From NCBI GenBank assembly GCA_041905525.1, contig JAYRKY010000011.1:48976-112975 (forward strand): 64,000 bases of DNA, in the 5' to 3' direction. Shown here piece by piece: positions 54,234 to 62,625 of the stretch. The position numbers and the translations under genes were made by a program. The stretch's first letter is position 1. Each line of letters starts with the position of its first letter. Below the pieces are notes generated by a model that ran no database searches, was not told the DNA's origin, and saw only the letters and a list, made by a program, of their open reading frames with translations. Origin of the DNA: SHVO01 sp041905525. Its GTDB lineage: Bacteria > Pseudomonadota > Alphaproteobacteria > Rhodospirillales > Rhodospirillaceae.

Positions 54234-55685
54234 TCAACCCATCCCGGTTTCGCCGCCGATCCAAACCACTCGGACCATGTTGGTCGATCCTACCTTGCCG
54301 AACGGCATGCCGGCGGTAATCACCAGGGACTTGCCTTCCTTACCGATGCCGCACTCCAGCGCGGCCCTCACGGCGACATCGCCGATATCGTCGACGGAGT
54401 GGATGAAGTCGCCGACGATGGAATGCACTCCCCACACGAGCCCCAAGCGGCGCCCGGCCGAAAGGTTCGGGGTGATGCACAGGATCGGAACGTCGGGCCG
54501 CTCTTGCGCCGCGCGCAAGGTGGTGGAGCCTGACGATGTGAATGTCACGATCGCAGCGGCCTTCAAAGTGTGCGCGATCTGCCGCGCGGCCGCGGTGATG
54601 GCCGCCGGCGAGGAATCTTCCGTTTCGTGGTGACCGGCCTGCATCAGCGCCGCATAGTGTTCGTCGCTTTCGACCGATTGGATGATGCGGTGCATCGTTG
54701 CGACCGCGCGGACAGGGAACATGCCCGACGCGGTTTCCGCCGAAAGCATCACAGCATCGGCGCCGTCGTAAACGGCGGTGGCGACGTCCGATGCTTCGGC
54801 GCGCGTCGGGACGGGAGACTTCACCATACTGTCGAGCATCTGGGTGGCGACAACGACCGGCTTTCCCAGACGCCGGCAGGAGCGGATGATTCGCTTTTGA
54901 AGAACAGGGACGCGCTCCAGCGGCATTTCGACACCAAGATCGCCGCGCGCGACCATGATCGAGTCAGATAGTTCAACGATCGCATCGAGGTGATCGAGCG
55001 CGGAGGGTTTCTCCAGCTTCGAAAGAATTCCGGCGCGTCCGCCCACCAGGTGGCGGACTTCCGCGACGTCCTCCGGGCGTTGCACAAAGCTAAGCGCCAC
55101 CCAGTCGACGCCCTGTGAAAGTCCGAACGCGAGGTCGGCTTTGTCTTTGTCCGTGACCGCGGGGATGGGCAGGGTGACATCGGGCACGTTGACGCCCTTG
55201 CGATTGGAAATAGCGCCGCCCACGATCACTTCACAGTCGGCGAAGTCCGGCCCGCAAGAGCGTACTTTTAGCCGTAAGTGCCCGTCATCGACGAGAAGGC
55301 TTGAGCCGGGCTTCAGCGCCGCGAAGATTTCGGGGTGCAACAGGCTCGCACGTGTCTCATCTCCAATCTCATCCTTGAGGTCGACGCGGAACATCTGCCC
55401 GGTCTTGAGGACGGCGCCGTCGTTCTTGAATTTGCCGACGCGCAGCTTCGGACCTTGAAGGTCCATGAGGATGGTGATCGGGCGGCCGACTTTCTTTTCC
55501 AGATTCCTGATCGCCGCGACTGACGCAGCATGATCCTCGTGGGATCCGTGACTAAAGTTCAAACGAAAGACATCCGCGCCCTCTTCGTAGAGGTCGGCGA
55601 TGACGTCCGGCGCCCGGCTGGCGGGTCCAAGGGTGGCGATGATTTTGGCGTGACGGCCGCGGTGGCCCAAAGGGATATTGGTCAT
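54234..55685 (-). CDS. pyk: Pyruvate kinase
   Basis: Converts phosphoenolpyruvate and ADP to pyruvate and ATP, the last step of glycolysis. The 483-residue product starts HAKIIATLGPASRAPDVI, has VFRLNFSHGSHEDH, the catalytic-lysine region ILSKLEKPSALDHLD, the metal-site MVARGDLGVEMPLERVP and DAVMLSAETASGMFP. The C-terminal domain is complete. The 3' end lies 9 nt from the haem-protein gene. Confidence 0.97.
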   Translation of the reverse strand: MTNIPLGHRGRHAKIIATLGPASRAPDVIADLYEEGADVFRLNFSHGSHEDHAASVAAIRNLEKKVGRPITILMDLQGPKLRVGKFKNDGAVLKTGQMFRVDLKDEIGDETRASLLHPEIFAALKPGSSLLVDDGHLRLKVRSCGPDFADCEVIVGGAISNRKGVNVPDVTLPIPAVTDKDKADLAFGLSQGVDWVALSFVQRPEDVAEVRHLVGGRAGILSKLEKPSALDHLDAIVELSDSIMVARGDLGVEMPLERVPVLQKRIIRSCRRLGKPVVVATQMLDSMVKSPVPTRAEASDVATAVYDGADAVMLSAETASGMFPVRAVATMHRIIQSVESDEHYAALMQAGHHETEDSSPAAITAAARQIAHTLKAAAIVTFTSSGSTTLRAAQERPDVPILCITPNLSAGRRLGLVWGVHSIVGDFIHSVDDIGDVAVRAALECGIGKEGKSLVITAGMPFGKVGSTNMVRVVWIGGETGMG

Positions 55686-55703
55686 AGGGAAAGAGTATAG
55701 ATT

Positions 55704-56642
55704 CTAGCGCGGCCGCGCCAGCGCCAGTCCGATGACAATCGCAGTAGCACCAAGGACTTGCATTCCCGACAAGGTCTCGCCGAAGAGCGCCCAGGCCGCC
55801 AGGGTCGGGATGATCGGCTGAAGCAGAAGAATTAACGCGCTGAAGTTCGACGAAACGTACCCGAGCGAGAGAGCGATCAGGGTCTGTCCCGCCACCTGCG
55901 TGAGCAGGGCCGTGCCCACGACGACCAGCCAGCCGTTCGTGGTTGAGGGCACAAGCGCAGGTTCGCTCAACGGCGCGACGATCCATAGGAGCACGGCCGA
56001 TCCGGCGCTGCTGAATACCATTAAGGTCATCGTCGACGCACGCTTGCGCGCGCGGGCGACGGTCAGAAGATAGGCCGCATAGAGCGCGGCGGCGGCCAAG
56101 CTGAGGACATCGCCGAGAAAATTGCGCGACGACAGGGCAAGACTCTCGGACATCATGACCGCGGATCCGCCGATGCCGATCACCAGCCCCAGGAGGAACA
56201 TACGGCTCGGGCGTTCACTGAAGAGCACCCACGACCCGAGAACGACGAACACCGGGGCGGCATTGGCGAGGAAGGCGGCGCTCGCAACCGACGTGAAAGT
56301 GACGGAGGAGTTCCAGAGCGCGAGGTCGCCCGCGAAGAATAGCGCGCTGAGGGCCAACAGCCAGATGTCGCCGCGGCCCAACGCGCGGATGCCAAGGCCA
56401 GGCCCAGTCTCGAAACGCAACAAGAGCGCGAGAAAAGGAAGTGCGAGCGTCATGCGCCAGGCGCCCGTCGCGACCGGACCTATTTCCGAGAGGCGAACGA
56501 AGATCGGCGCCGATGTCGTACAGACAAGACCGAGAAAGAAAATAAAATAAGACCAGCGCTCGACAAAGCGGCGCTCCGGCGGGGGCGGCTCCAGGGCGGG
56601 CGGAAGCCCGGCCTCGGCGGCTTGGTCAGGGGATAGGGTCAT
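55704..56642 (-). CDS. DMT-superfamily transporter, two EamA domains
   Basis: A 312-residue polytopic protein with about ten membrane segments in two EamA halves of roughly 140 residues each (the first starts at about 29 and the second near 180). The second half has YVSSNFSALILLLQPIIPTLAAWALFGE, shown by its key residues SALILLLQPI and ALFGETLS. Such proteins export amino acids or other metabolites; the substrate cannot be told. It lies 18 nt upstream of pyk and may be cotranscribed. Confidence 0.88.
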   Translation of the reverse strand: MTLSPDQAAEAGLPPALEPPPPERRFVERWSYFIFFLGLVCTTSAPIFVRLSEIGPVATGAWRMTLALPFLALLLRFETGPGLGIRALGRGDIWLLALSALFFAGDLALWNSSVTFTSVASAAFLANAAPVFVVLGSWVLFSERPSRMFLLGLVIGIGGSAVMMSESLALSSRNFLGDVLSLAAAALYAAYLLTVARARKRASTMTLMVFSSAGSAVLLWIVAPLSEPALVPSTTNGWLVVVGTALLTQVAGQTLIALSLGYVSSNFSALILLLQPIIPTLAAWALFGETLSGMQVLGATAIVIGLALARPR

Positions 56643-56748
56643 AAACGCCAGCTTTTTCTAGGCTTATGTCACGGCGCGACATGCCATGCAAATGGCGTAA
56701 ATTCTGGTTTATAGTGTCCTACGTTTCACGATTCCAAAAGGGAGTGTC

Positions 56749-57147
56749 ATGAAGATCCTGAAGTCCATGTTGGCCTGGGCCGGCCTTGTCGTAAGTCTGA
56801 TCGGCTCCGCGTCGGCGGCCGACAATCCGATCATGGGCCAGTGGATCGACAAATTGCCGAGCGGCGCTTCGATGATCATCGAATTCACGCCGGAGCGCAT
56901 CTCCTTCACCAACGTGACCGCGGACGGCAACTTCCTTCCCGCGAGCGTGTTTCCAGTCACGTACCAGTCCCAAGGCAAGGATAAGTATGTCGTGGCGATC
57001 GAGGGGCAACCGTCCGAGCCGATGGCGGTGATGATCACAGGCACCGGCAAGATGAGCCTCAAGTTCCCCGGTCGCGACGAACGCGATCTCGTCCGCTATG
57101 TGCCACAAGCGTCCCCGGCTCCTGAAAAGCCGAAGGGACACCCCTAA
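56749..57147 (+). CDS. Secreted protein of unknown function
   Basis: A 132-residue protein with a signal peptide (MKILKSMLAWAGLVVSLIGS, cleavage after ASA at about residue 23). The mature part begins NPIMGQWIDKLPSG and is rich in beta-strand-forming residues, ending in a Pro/Lys tail. The layout resembles small lipocalin-like or DUF-type periplasmic proteins (first strand GQW), but I do not recognise the family. AAAAGGGAG precedes the ATG by 7 nt. Confidence 0.72.
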   Translation: MKILKSMLAWAGLVVSLIGSASAADNPIMGQWIDKLPSGASMIIEFTPERISFTNVTADGNFLPASVFPVTYQSQGKDKYVVAIEGQPSEPMAVMITGTGKMSLKFPGRDERDLVRYVPQASPAPEKPKGHP

Positions 57148-57154
57148 CGGCTTT

Positions 57155-57913
57155 ATGACTCCCGTTGAGATTATCAATCCCGAGGCCGTTTCGGATCTGG
57201 TTATCACCGGCGATCACGCCGGGAATATCGTTCCGCCGGACCTGAAAGACCTGGGATTGCCGGCCGAAGACCTCTTCCGTCATATCGGCTGGGATATCGG
57301 CGTCGCGAATGTTGCCCGACGGCTGGCGGCGCATCTTGGCGCGCCGGCCGTTCTGGCGCGCATCTCGCGCTTGGTGATCGATCCCAACCGCCCGCTGGGG
57401 GAGCCGGAAAGCATCCCGGCCGTGAGCGACGGCTCGCCGGTGCCCGGCAACCAGAACCTAAGCGACGCGGACCGCGCCGCGCGGGCTGCGCGATTCTTTC
57501 ATCCTTATCACCAAGCCATCGATCATCAGATCGAACGACTACGGCACGCGAAGCGCACACCAACGGTCCTGTGCCTGCATAGTTTCACGCCGCAACTCAG
57601 TCATCGCGGACAACCGCGGCCATGGCATGTCGGTGTGATGTATAGCTTCGACCGCACGTTTGCCGATTTCCTGATCGGGGCTTTCTCCGCCCGCGCGGGG
57701 CTCGTTGTCGGCGATAACGAACCATATTCTGGGCTTACGCATGGGTACGCGCAAAAGCGCCACGGCCTTGCGCAGATGTTGCCGCATGCCCAAGTGGAGA
57801 TCCGCCAGGACCTTATCGGCGACGATGCCGGACAAGACCGGTGGGCGCGGCTGCTCGCCGACGTTATGTTCGGGTGGATGAGCCGGAAGCCAAAAGAGGT
57901 GGCCCATGGATGA
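57155..57913 (+). CDS. N-formylglutamate amidohydrolase family protein
   Basis: A 252-residue member of the FGase family, which removes the formyl group of N-formylglutamate in histidine breakdown or acts on related amides. Family blocks are ITGDHAGNIVPPDL, RHIGWDIGVANVARRL, SRLVIDPNRPLGE and CLHSFTPQL. I chose the ATG at 57155, 7 nt after the preceding stop, because it begins the conserved region. No other histidine-degradation gene is nearby, so the exact substrate is open. Its end overlaps DUF1244 by 8 nt. Confidence 0.88.
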   Translation: MTPVEIINPEAVSDLVITGDHAGNIVPPDLKDLGLPAEDLFRHIGWDIGVANVARRLAAHLGAPAVLARISRLVIDPNRPLGEPESIPAVSDGSPVPGNQNLSDADRAARAARFFHPYHQAIDHQIERLRHAKRTPTVLCLHSFTPQLSHRGQPRPWHVGVMYSFDRTFADFLIGAFSARAGLVVGDNEPYSGLTHGYAQKRHGLAQMLPHAQVEIRQDLIGDDAGQDRWARLLADVMFGWMSRKPKEVAHG

Positions 57914-58238
57914 CCTTACGCGCGATGAACTTACACGCCTGAAGATCGAGGCCGCGGCCTTCCGCGGTCTTGTCGATCACCTTCGCAAGCGGTCCGATGT
58001 TCAAAACATCGACATCATGAATACCGCCGGGTTCTGCCGGAATTGCCTCGCGAAGTGGTACAAGGCCGCCGGCGATCATTACGGCGCGCCCCTGAGCTAC
58101 GAGGCCGCGCAGGAGGCGGTGTACGGGATGCCCATCGCCGAATGGAAATCCAAGCACCAAAAACCGGCGACCGCGGAACAGCAAAAGGCGTTCGAGGAAG
58201 GCGCGCCGTTACACGCCAAGATTGGCGTGATCGAATAA
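57906..58238 (+). CDS. DUF1244 protein
   Basis: A 110-residue protein with the DUF1244 core: AAAFRGLVDHLRKRSDVQNIDIMN, then FCRNCLAKWYKAA. The C..C pair (C44 and C47) is conserved in the family and may bind metal. Function unknown; the gene is widespread in alphaproteobacteria. It overlaps the preceding amidohydrolase gene, indicating coupled translation. Confidence 0.88.
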   Translation: MDDLTRDELTRLKIEAAAFRGLVDHLRKRSDVQNIDIMNTAGFCRNCLAKWYKAAGDHYGAPLSYEAAQEAVYGMPIAEWKSKHQKPATAEQQKAFEEGAPLHAKIGVIE

Positions 58239-58343
58239 GCCCGGCCTACCGTCCCCGATATCCCCATTATCCACAGCTTGCCCGCGAAGCGGGCGCTGCT
58301 ATGGTCCGCCCTCGTTTCACTTTGCTGACGTAAGGGGGCTGGG

Positions 58344-58601
58344 ATGCCGGACGGCGCAACGACTACCGATAAGGGTGTTTCCGCCCAGCGGCTGAAGAGC
58401 TTCATCGAGCGCATCGAACGTTTGGAAGAAGAGCGTAAGGCCCTCGGCGGCGACCTGCGCGAGGTCTACTCTGAAGCCAAGGGCGGCGGCTTCGACGTCA
58501 AGATCATCCGCCAAGTCGTGAAGCTGCGTAAGATGGATAAGGCCGACCGTCAGGAGCAGGAAGCGCTGCTGCAGGTTTATCTCGACGCGGTCGGCGAGTG
58601 A
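58344..58601 (+). CDS. gapR: GapR, DUF2312 nucleoid-associated protein
   Basis: An 85-residue helical protein with the DUF2312 pattern RLKSFIERIERLEEERKALGGDLREVYSEAKGGGFD, quoted by its key segments FIERIERLEEE and EVYSEAKGGGFD, then KIIRQVVKLRKMD. GapR of Caulobacter wraps overtwisted, AT-rich DNA ahead of forks and polymerases. GGGGG precedes the ATG. The gene is 105 nt downstream of DUF1244. Confidence 0.93.
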   Translation: MPDGATTTDKGVSAQRLKSFIERIERLEEERKALGGDLREVYSEAKGGGFDVKIIRQVVKLRKMDKADRQEQEALLQVYLDAVGE

Positions 58602-58618
58602 CCCGCCGTCGGCGAGGC

Positions 58619-58834
58619 TCAGCCCGCACCCATAATCGCATCGCCCAGCAACGCCGCGGCGACCATCGCAGCGGCGAGACCGGCGTCGCCGATGATGAGC
58701 TTTACGCGCTTCCCTTTGGCGCGCCCGAGGAGGATGAGGCAGAGGCACGCGACCGCGGCGAGAACCGAGAGCAGAACATTATCGGCAGCTACAACCATCT
58801 GCTTTCCCAACGTCTCAAGCGGCTTCGCCGTCAA
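58619..58834 (-). CDS. Possible small membrane protein
   Basis: A 71-residue frame with two hydrophobic segments (about 20-36 and 48-66) separated by a basic stretch (GRAKGKRVK). The arrangement looks like a real small membrane protein, and it fits the gap between gapR and the acyl-CoA synthetase. The start is a TTG at 58834; an ATG at 58798 (MVVAAD) gives 59 residues. I recognise no family. Confidence 0.42.
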   Translation of the reverse strand: MTAKPLETLGKQMVVAADNVLLSVLAAVACLCLILLGRAKGKRVKLIIGDAGLAAAMVAAALLGDAIMGAG

Positions 58835-58869
58835 ACCGTGGCGGCGGGACGTTCGCCCCGCCCCAGCCG

Positions 58870-60669
58870 CTAGTACAGCCCTTCCAACACGTCGCGGTAC
58901 TCGCGCAGCACCGCGTGACGGCGCACTTTCAAGCTAGGTGTCAGCTGTCCGTTTTCAATGGTGAACGGGTGGGGGGCCAGCGCGAATTTGCGCACCTTTT
59001 CGATCGGACTGAGCTGCAGGTTTGCATGCTCAACAGCGTGCCCGACGGCGGTGCGGAACTCCGGAACTTGGACCAGGGCGGCAAGATCGTTGGCCTGCCC
59101 GTGCTGTTGAGCCCACGCCGCTGCAAACTCGGCGCTCGGCACAATCAGGGCAGTGATGTAGGGGCGCTTATCGCCGTAGGCCATCGCCTGCTCGATCGCA
59201 TCCTCGAGGCATAGGATGCCTTGAATGCGCTGAGGAGAGACGTTGTCGCCACCCGAATTGACGATGATGTCCTTCTTGCGGTCCGTGATCTCGATATAGC
59301 CGTCTTCATCGAGGCGGCCAATATCGCCCGTGTGCAGCCACCCGTCTTCGTCGATCACGGCAATGGTGCCGTCGGGGTCGTTCCAATAGCCTTTCATGAC
59401 AAGTTCGCCGCGCACGAGGATTTCGCCGTCGTCCGCGATCTTCACCTGCACGCCCTTCAGGGGCGGTCCCACAGTTTTCAGCTTCACTTTCTTGGGTGGG
59501 TTCGCGCTGATCACCGGCGCGGCTTCCGTCTGGCCATAGCCTTGCAGAAGAGGAACGCCCAAGGCGATGAAAAAGACTCCGACATCATAGTTGAGCGGCG
59601 CACCGCCGGAGACCATGGCCTTCAGGCGCCCGCCAAAGCGGGCTTGCACCTTGGTTCGGACCAGCTTGTCGCACACCAAATCGCGCGTCTTGTCCCAAAG
59701 CGTCATCTTTTCCGGTTCTTCGTAGCGCTTGCGGCCGAGTTCGAGCGCGAGGTCGAACATCCGGCGCTTGAAGTCCGATTGGGTCTTCAAGCTTTGAAGA
59801 ATGCGGGCGCGCATGCTTTCGTAAAGGCGCGGCACCGCCGTCATGATTGTCGGGCGCGCCTCCTGCATGTTGGTCGGAAGCGTCTCGACTCGCTCCGCAT
59901 AGTAAAGCTGCGCGCCGACCGACATCGGAAAAAACTGACCCCCGGAATGCTCATAAGCATGGGAGAGAGGAAGGAACGAGATGAATACTTCGTCCCCAAG
60001 GCCGAGAGTCCGCAGAAGATCGGTCGCGCCATCGCAATTGGCGAGGATGTTTCCATGGCTGAGCATCACCCCTCTCGGTAGGCCACCCGTACCGGAGGTG
60101 TAGATGAGGCAACAGACATCGTCGCGTTTCAGCTCTTCGACTTCACCCGGCGGCGCGGTGTGTCCGTGATCGGTGAGTTTGCTCCAGGCGTGGACTTCTG
60201 TTTCCGAGCGCATCACCTTGTCGGCGTCCTCGAGCACGTAGACGGCGACCTTCTGGTCGGCCTCGGCGGCGGCCGCGATGACATGCCTGGCCAGCTGCGC
60301 GGTGGAGACGAGCGCGATTCGCGCGCCAGAATCATTGATGATGTGCAGATGATTGACGGCCGTATTGGTCGTGTAGGTGGGAACCGCGATCGCGCCGATC
60401 GACATAATGGCGACGTCGGCGATCAGCCATTCGGGCCGGTTTTCGGCGACCAGCATCACGCGGTCGCCCGGTTTCACGCCGGCCGCCTTCAGTCCGTAGG
60501 CGAGGGCTGACACCCGTTCCGCGATCTGGGTCCAACTCTGCGAGCGATAGACGCCGCCCTCCTTGGCCCAGAGAAACGCCCGGTCGCCGAGTTTGCGTGC
60601 CTGGGCATAAAACATGCCCGGCAGGCTCCCGACAGTTTGCGTGTCGATTTCATATGACAATTGCGCCAC
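58870..60669 (-). CDS. Long-chain acyl-CoA synthetase (AMP-forming)
   Basis: Activates fatty acids to acyl-CoA through an acyl-adenylate. The product of about 599 residues has the ATP signature LIYTSGTGGLPRGVMLSHGN, the FACS region GYGQTEAAPVIS and the adenylate motif GWLHTGDIGRLDEDGYIEITDRKKD, quoted by its key residues. I place the start at the GTG at 60669, because GGAGG lies 5 nt before it; the longer frame begins at a TTG at 60696 inside the ribosome binding region. It joins the acyl-CoA dehydrogenase and hydratase seen elsewhere here as a beta-oxidation function. Confidence 0.92.
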   Translation of the reverse strand: MAQLSYEIDTQTVGSLPGMFYAQARKLGDRAFLWAKEGGVYRSQSWTQIAERVSALAYGLKAAGVKPGDRVMLVAENRPEWLIADVAIMSIGAIAVPTYTTNTAVNHLHIINDSGARIALVSTAQLARHVIAAAAEADQKVAVYVLEDADKVMRSETEVHAWSKLTDHGHTAPPGEVEELKRDDVCCLIYTSGTGGLPRGVMLSHGNILANCDGATDLLRTLGLGDEVFISFLPLSHAYEHSGGQFFPMSVGAQLYYAERVETLPTNMQEARPTIMTAVPRLYESMRARILQSLKTQSDFKRRMFDLALELGRKRYEEPEKMTLWDKTRDLVCDKLVRTKVQARFGGRLKAMVSGGAPLNYDVGVFFIALGVPLLQGYGQTEAAPVISANPPKKVKLKTVGPPLKGVQVKIADDGEILVRGELVMKGYWNDPDGTIAVIDEDGWLHTGDIGRLDEDGYIEITDRKKDIIVNSGGDNVSPQRIQGILCLEDAIEQAMAYGDKRPYITALIVPSAEFAAAWAQQHGQANDLAALVQVPEFRTAVGHAVEHANLQLSPIEKVRKFALAPHPFTIENGQLTPSLKVRRHAVLREYRDVLEGLY

Positions 60670-60792
60670 AGGCTCCTCCCAGGGGCCATTCTTCAAGGGA
60701 TTATGCGATTATGTCCAGTGCATTGGCGTTGGCAGGGCGATTTCGTACCCTATATAGGACCCTATCGGTTTCCTCTTTATCGGACATGAAAC

Positions 60793-62625
60793 ATGACGCA
60801 CTTGGTTACAGATCGCCGCACCCTCAAGGATGAACCGGCGAGCGGTTCCGCCGTCAACCTGGGCGACCTGCCAGCGTGGAAGCTGAGCGATCTCTACGCG
60901 GGTCCTGATGACCCGCGCATTTCGTCCGACTTCGCTGAGCTTGATCGCCGCATCGGTGCGTTCGAGAAGCATCGCGGCAATATCGCGGCTTTGGGAAGCG
61001 CCGCGTTCGCCGCCGCAATCGCCGAATACGAAGCGATCAGTGAAGTCACCGGCAGAATTGGGAGTTACGCGCAGCTCTATCAAACGGAAAATGTCTCGGA
61101 TCCCGCGCGCGGGCGGTTTTATCAAGACATCAGCGAACGTTTGACCGTCCTCGGAGGGCGACTCTTGTTTTTCACACTCGAGATAAACCGGCTCGAGGAC
61201 GATGCGCTCGCGCAGAAGATGTCAGATCCGCGTGCGCGGCACTATGAGCCGTGGGTGAGGGACTTGCGCGTCTCGCGCAAACACGAACTCTCGGACGACC
61301 TGGAGAAGTTGTTCCTGGACAAGAGCACGACCAGCCGTACCGCCTGGGTGCGACTGTTCGACGAAACGCTCGCGGGAATCCGGGTCACGGTCGATGGCGA
61401 AAAGGACCCGATGACGCTGACCGCCGCGCTCAATCGCCTCTCCGACCCTGATGAAGGTAAGCGGCGGGCGGCCGCCAAGGGTGTTGGGGCCGCGTTGGGT
61501 GAGAAGGCGCAGCTCGTGACTTTGATCACCAACGTCCTCGCGAAGGATAAGGCGGTGGAAGACGAGTGGCGCCGTTTCCCGCGGCCTGTTTCGTCGCGCA
61601 ATCTTGCGAACCTGGTGGAAGACGAGGTGGTCGACGCGCTCGTGAGCGCGGTGAAGGGTGCATACAAGGATACAGCCCATCGCTACTACGCGCTCAAAGC
61701 GAAGTGGATGGGGAAGGACCAGCTTGAATATTGGGACCGGAATGCGCCGCTCCCCGCGAGCGCAAAGCGCGATATTCCGTGGAACGAAGCAAAATCCACG
61801 GTCCTGGATGCCTACAATAAGTTCTCTCCCAAGATCGCCGGGATCGCGCGGGACTTTTTTGACAAGAACTGGATCGATGCTCCGGCGAGACCGGGCAAGC
61901 AATCCGGGGCTTTCTCGCACCCCACCGTGCCTTCGGCGCACCCTTACATTCTTTTGAATTACCTTGGTAGCCCGCGGGACGTCGCGACACTCGCCCACGA
62001 GTTGGGACACGGTGTTCATCAAGTGCTTGCCGCGCCCCAGGGTTATTTGGTCTCGGGCACGCCTCTCACCCTTGCCGAGACGGCCTCGGTTTTCGGCGAG
62101 ATGCTGACGTTTCAATCGCTGCTCGCACAGGAGACACGCCCCGAGGAACGCCGCGCCCTGCTGGCCGGCAAAGTCGAAGACATGCTGAATACGGTGGTGC
62201 GGCAAATCGCATTCCACGAGTTCGAGCGGCAGGTCCACGATGAGCGCAAGAATGGAGAACTCTCGGCGGAGCGGCTTTGCGAGCTCTGGATGGGAATCCA
62301 AGGCGACAGTTTAGGCCCCAAGATCCGCTTTGACGACGAATACAAGTACTACTGGACGTACATCAGTCATTTCCTGCATGTGCCTTTCTATGTGTACGCC
62401 TATGCGTTCGGGGATTGCCTGGTGAACGCGCTTTACAATGTCTACGCCACCAAGGCGGTGCCGGACTTCGAAACGAAATATCTCGAGATGCTGGCCGCGG
62501 GCGGAAAGCTGCGCCACAAAGAGTTGCTCGCGCCCTTCGGCTTGGATGCGACGGACCCCGGTTTCTGGCGCCGGGGGATGAAGACTATTGAAGGGTTCAT
62601 CGACGAACTGGAACGGATGGGCTAG
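60793..62625 (+). CDS. pepF: Oligoendopeptidase F, M3 family
   Basis: A cytoplasmic zinc peptidase that cleaves short peptides. The 610-residue product has the M3 zinc motif HELGHGVH (in DVATLAHELGHGVHQ), with the second ligand E in LAETASVFGEM, and the substrate-binding tyrosine/histidine region near the C-terminus (SHFLHVPFYVYAYAFG). Length fits PepF. It starts with an ATG 123 nt from the divergent acyl-CoA synthetase. Confidence 0.94.
   Translation: MTHLVTDRRTLKDEPASGSAVNLGDLPAWKLSDLYAGPDDPRISSDFAELDRRIGAFEKHRGNIAALGSAAFAAAIAEYEAISEVTGRIGSYAQLYQTENVSDPARGRFYQDISERLTVLGGRLLFFTLEINRLEDDALAQKMSDPRARHYEPWVRDLRVSRKHELSDDLEKLFLDKSTTSRTAWVRLFDETLAGIRVTVDGEKDPMTLTAALNRLSDPDEGKRRAAAKGVGAALGEKAQLVTLITNVLAKDKAVEDEWRRFPRPVSSRNLANLVEDEVVDALVSAVKGAYKDTAHRYYALKAKWMGKDQLEYWDRNAPLPASAKRDIPWNEAKSTVLDAYNKFSPKIAGIARDFFDKNWIDAPARPGKQSGAFSHPTVPSAHPYILLNYLGSPRDVATLAHELGHGVHQVLAAPQGYLVSGTPLTLAETASVFGEMLTFQSLLAQETRPEERRALLAGKVEDMLNTVVRQIAFHEFERQVHDERKNGELSAERLCELWMGIQGDSLGPKIRFDDEYKYYWTYISHFLHVPFYVYAYAFGDCLVNALYNVYATKAVPDFETKYLEMLAAGGKLRHKELLAPFGLDATDPGFWRRGMKTIEGFIDELERMG

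Noticed and set aside
60749..60758. Perfect palindrome CCTATATAGG upstream of pepF
   Set aside because: Ten bases with TA-rich centre can arise by chance and may just be a -10 region. I know of no regulator with this site, and no second copy was seen.
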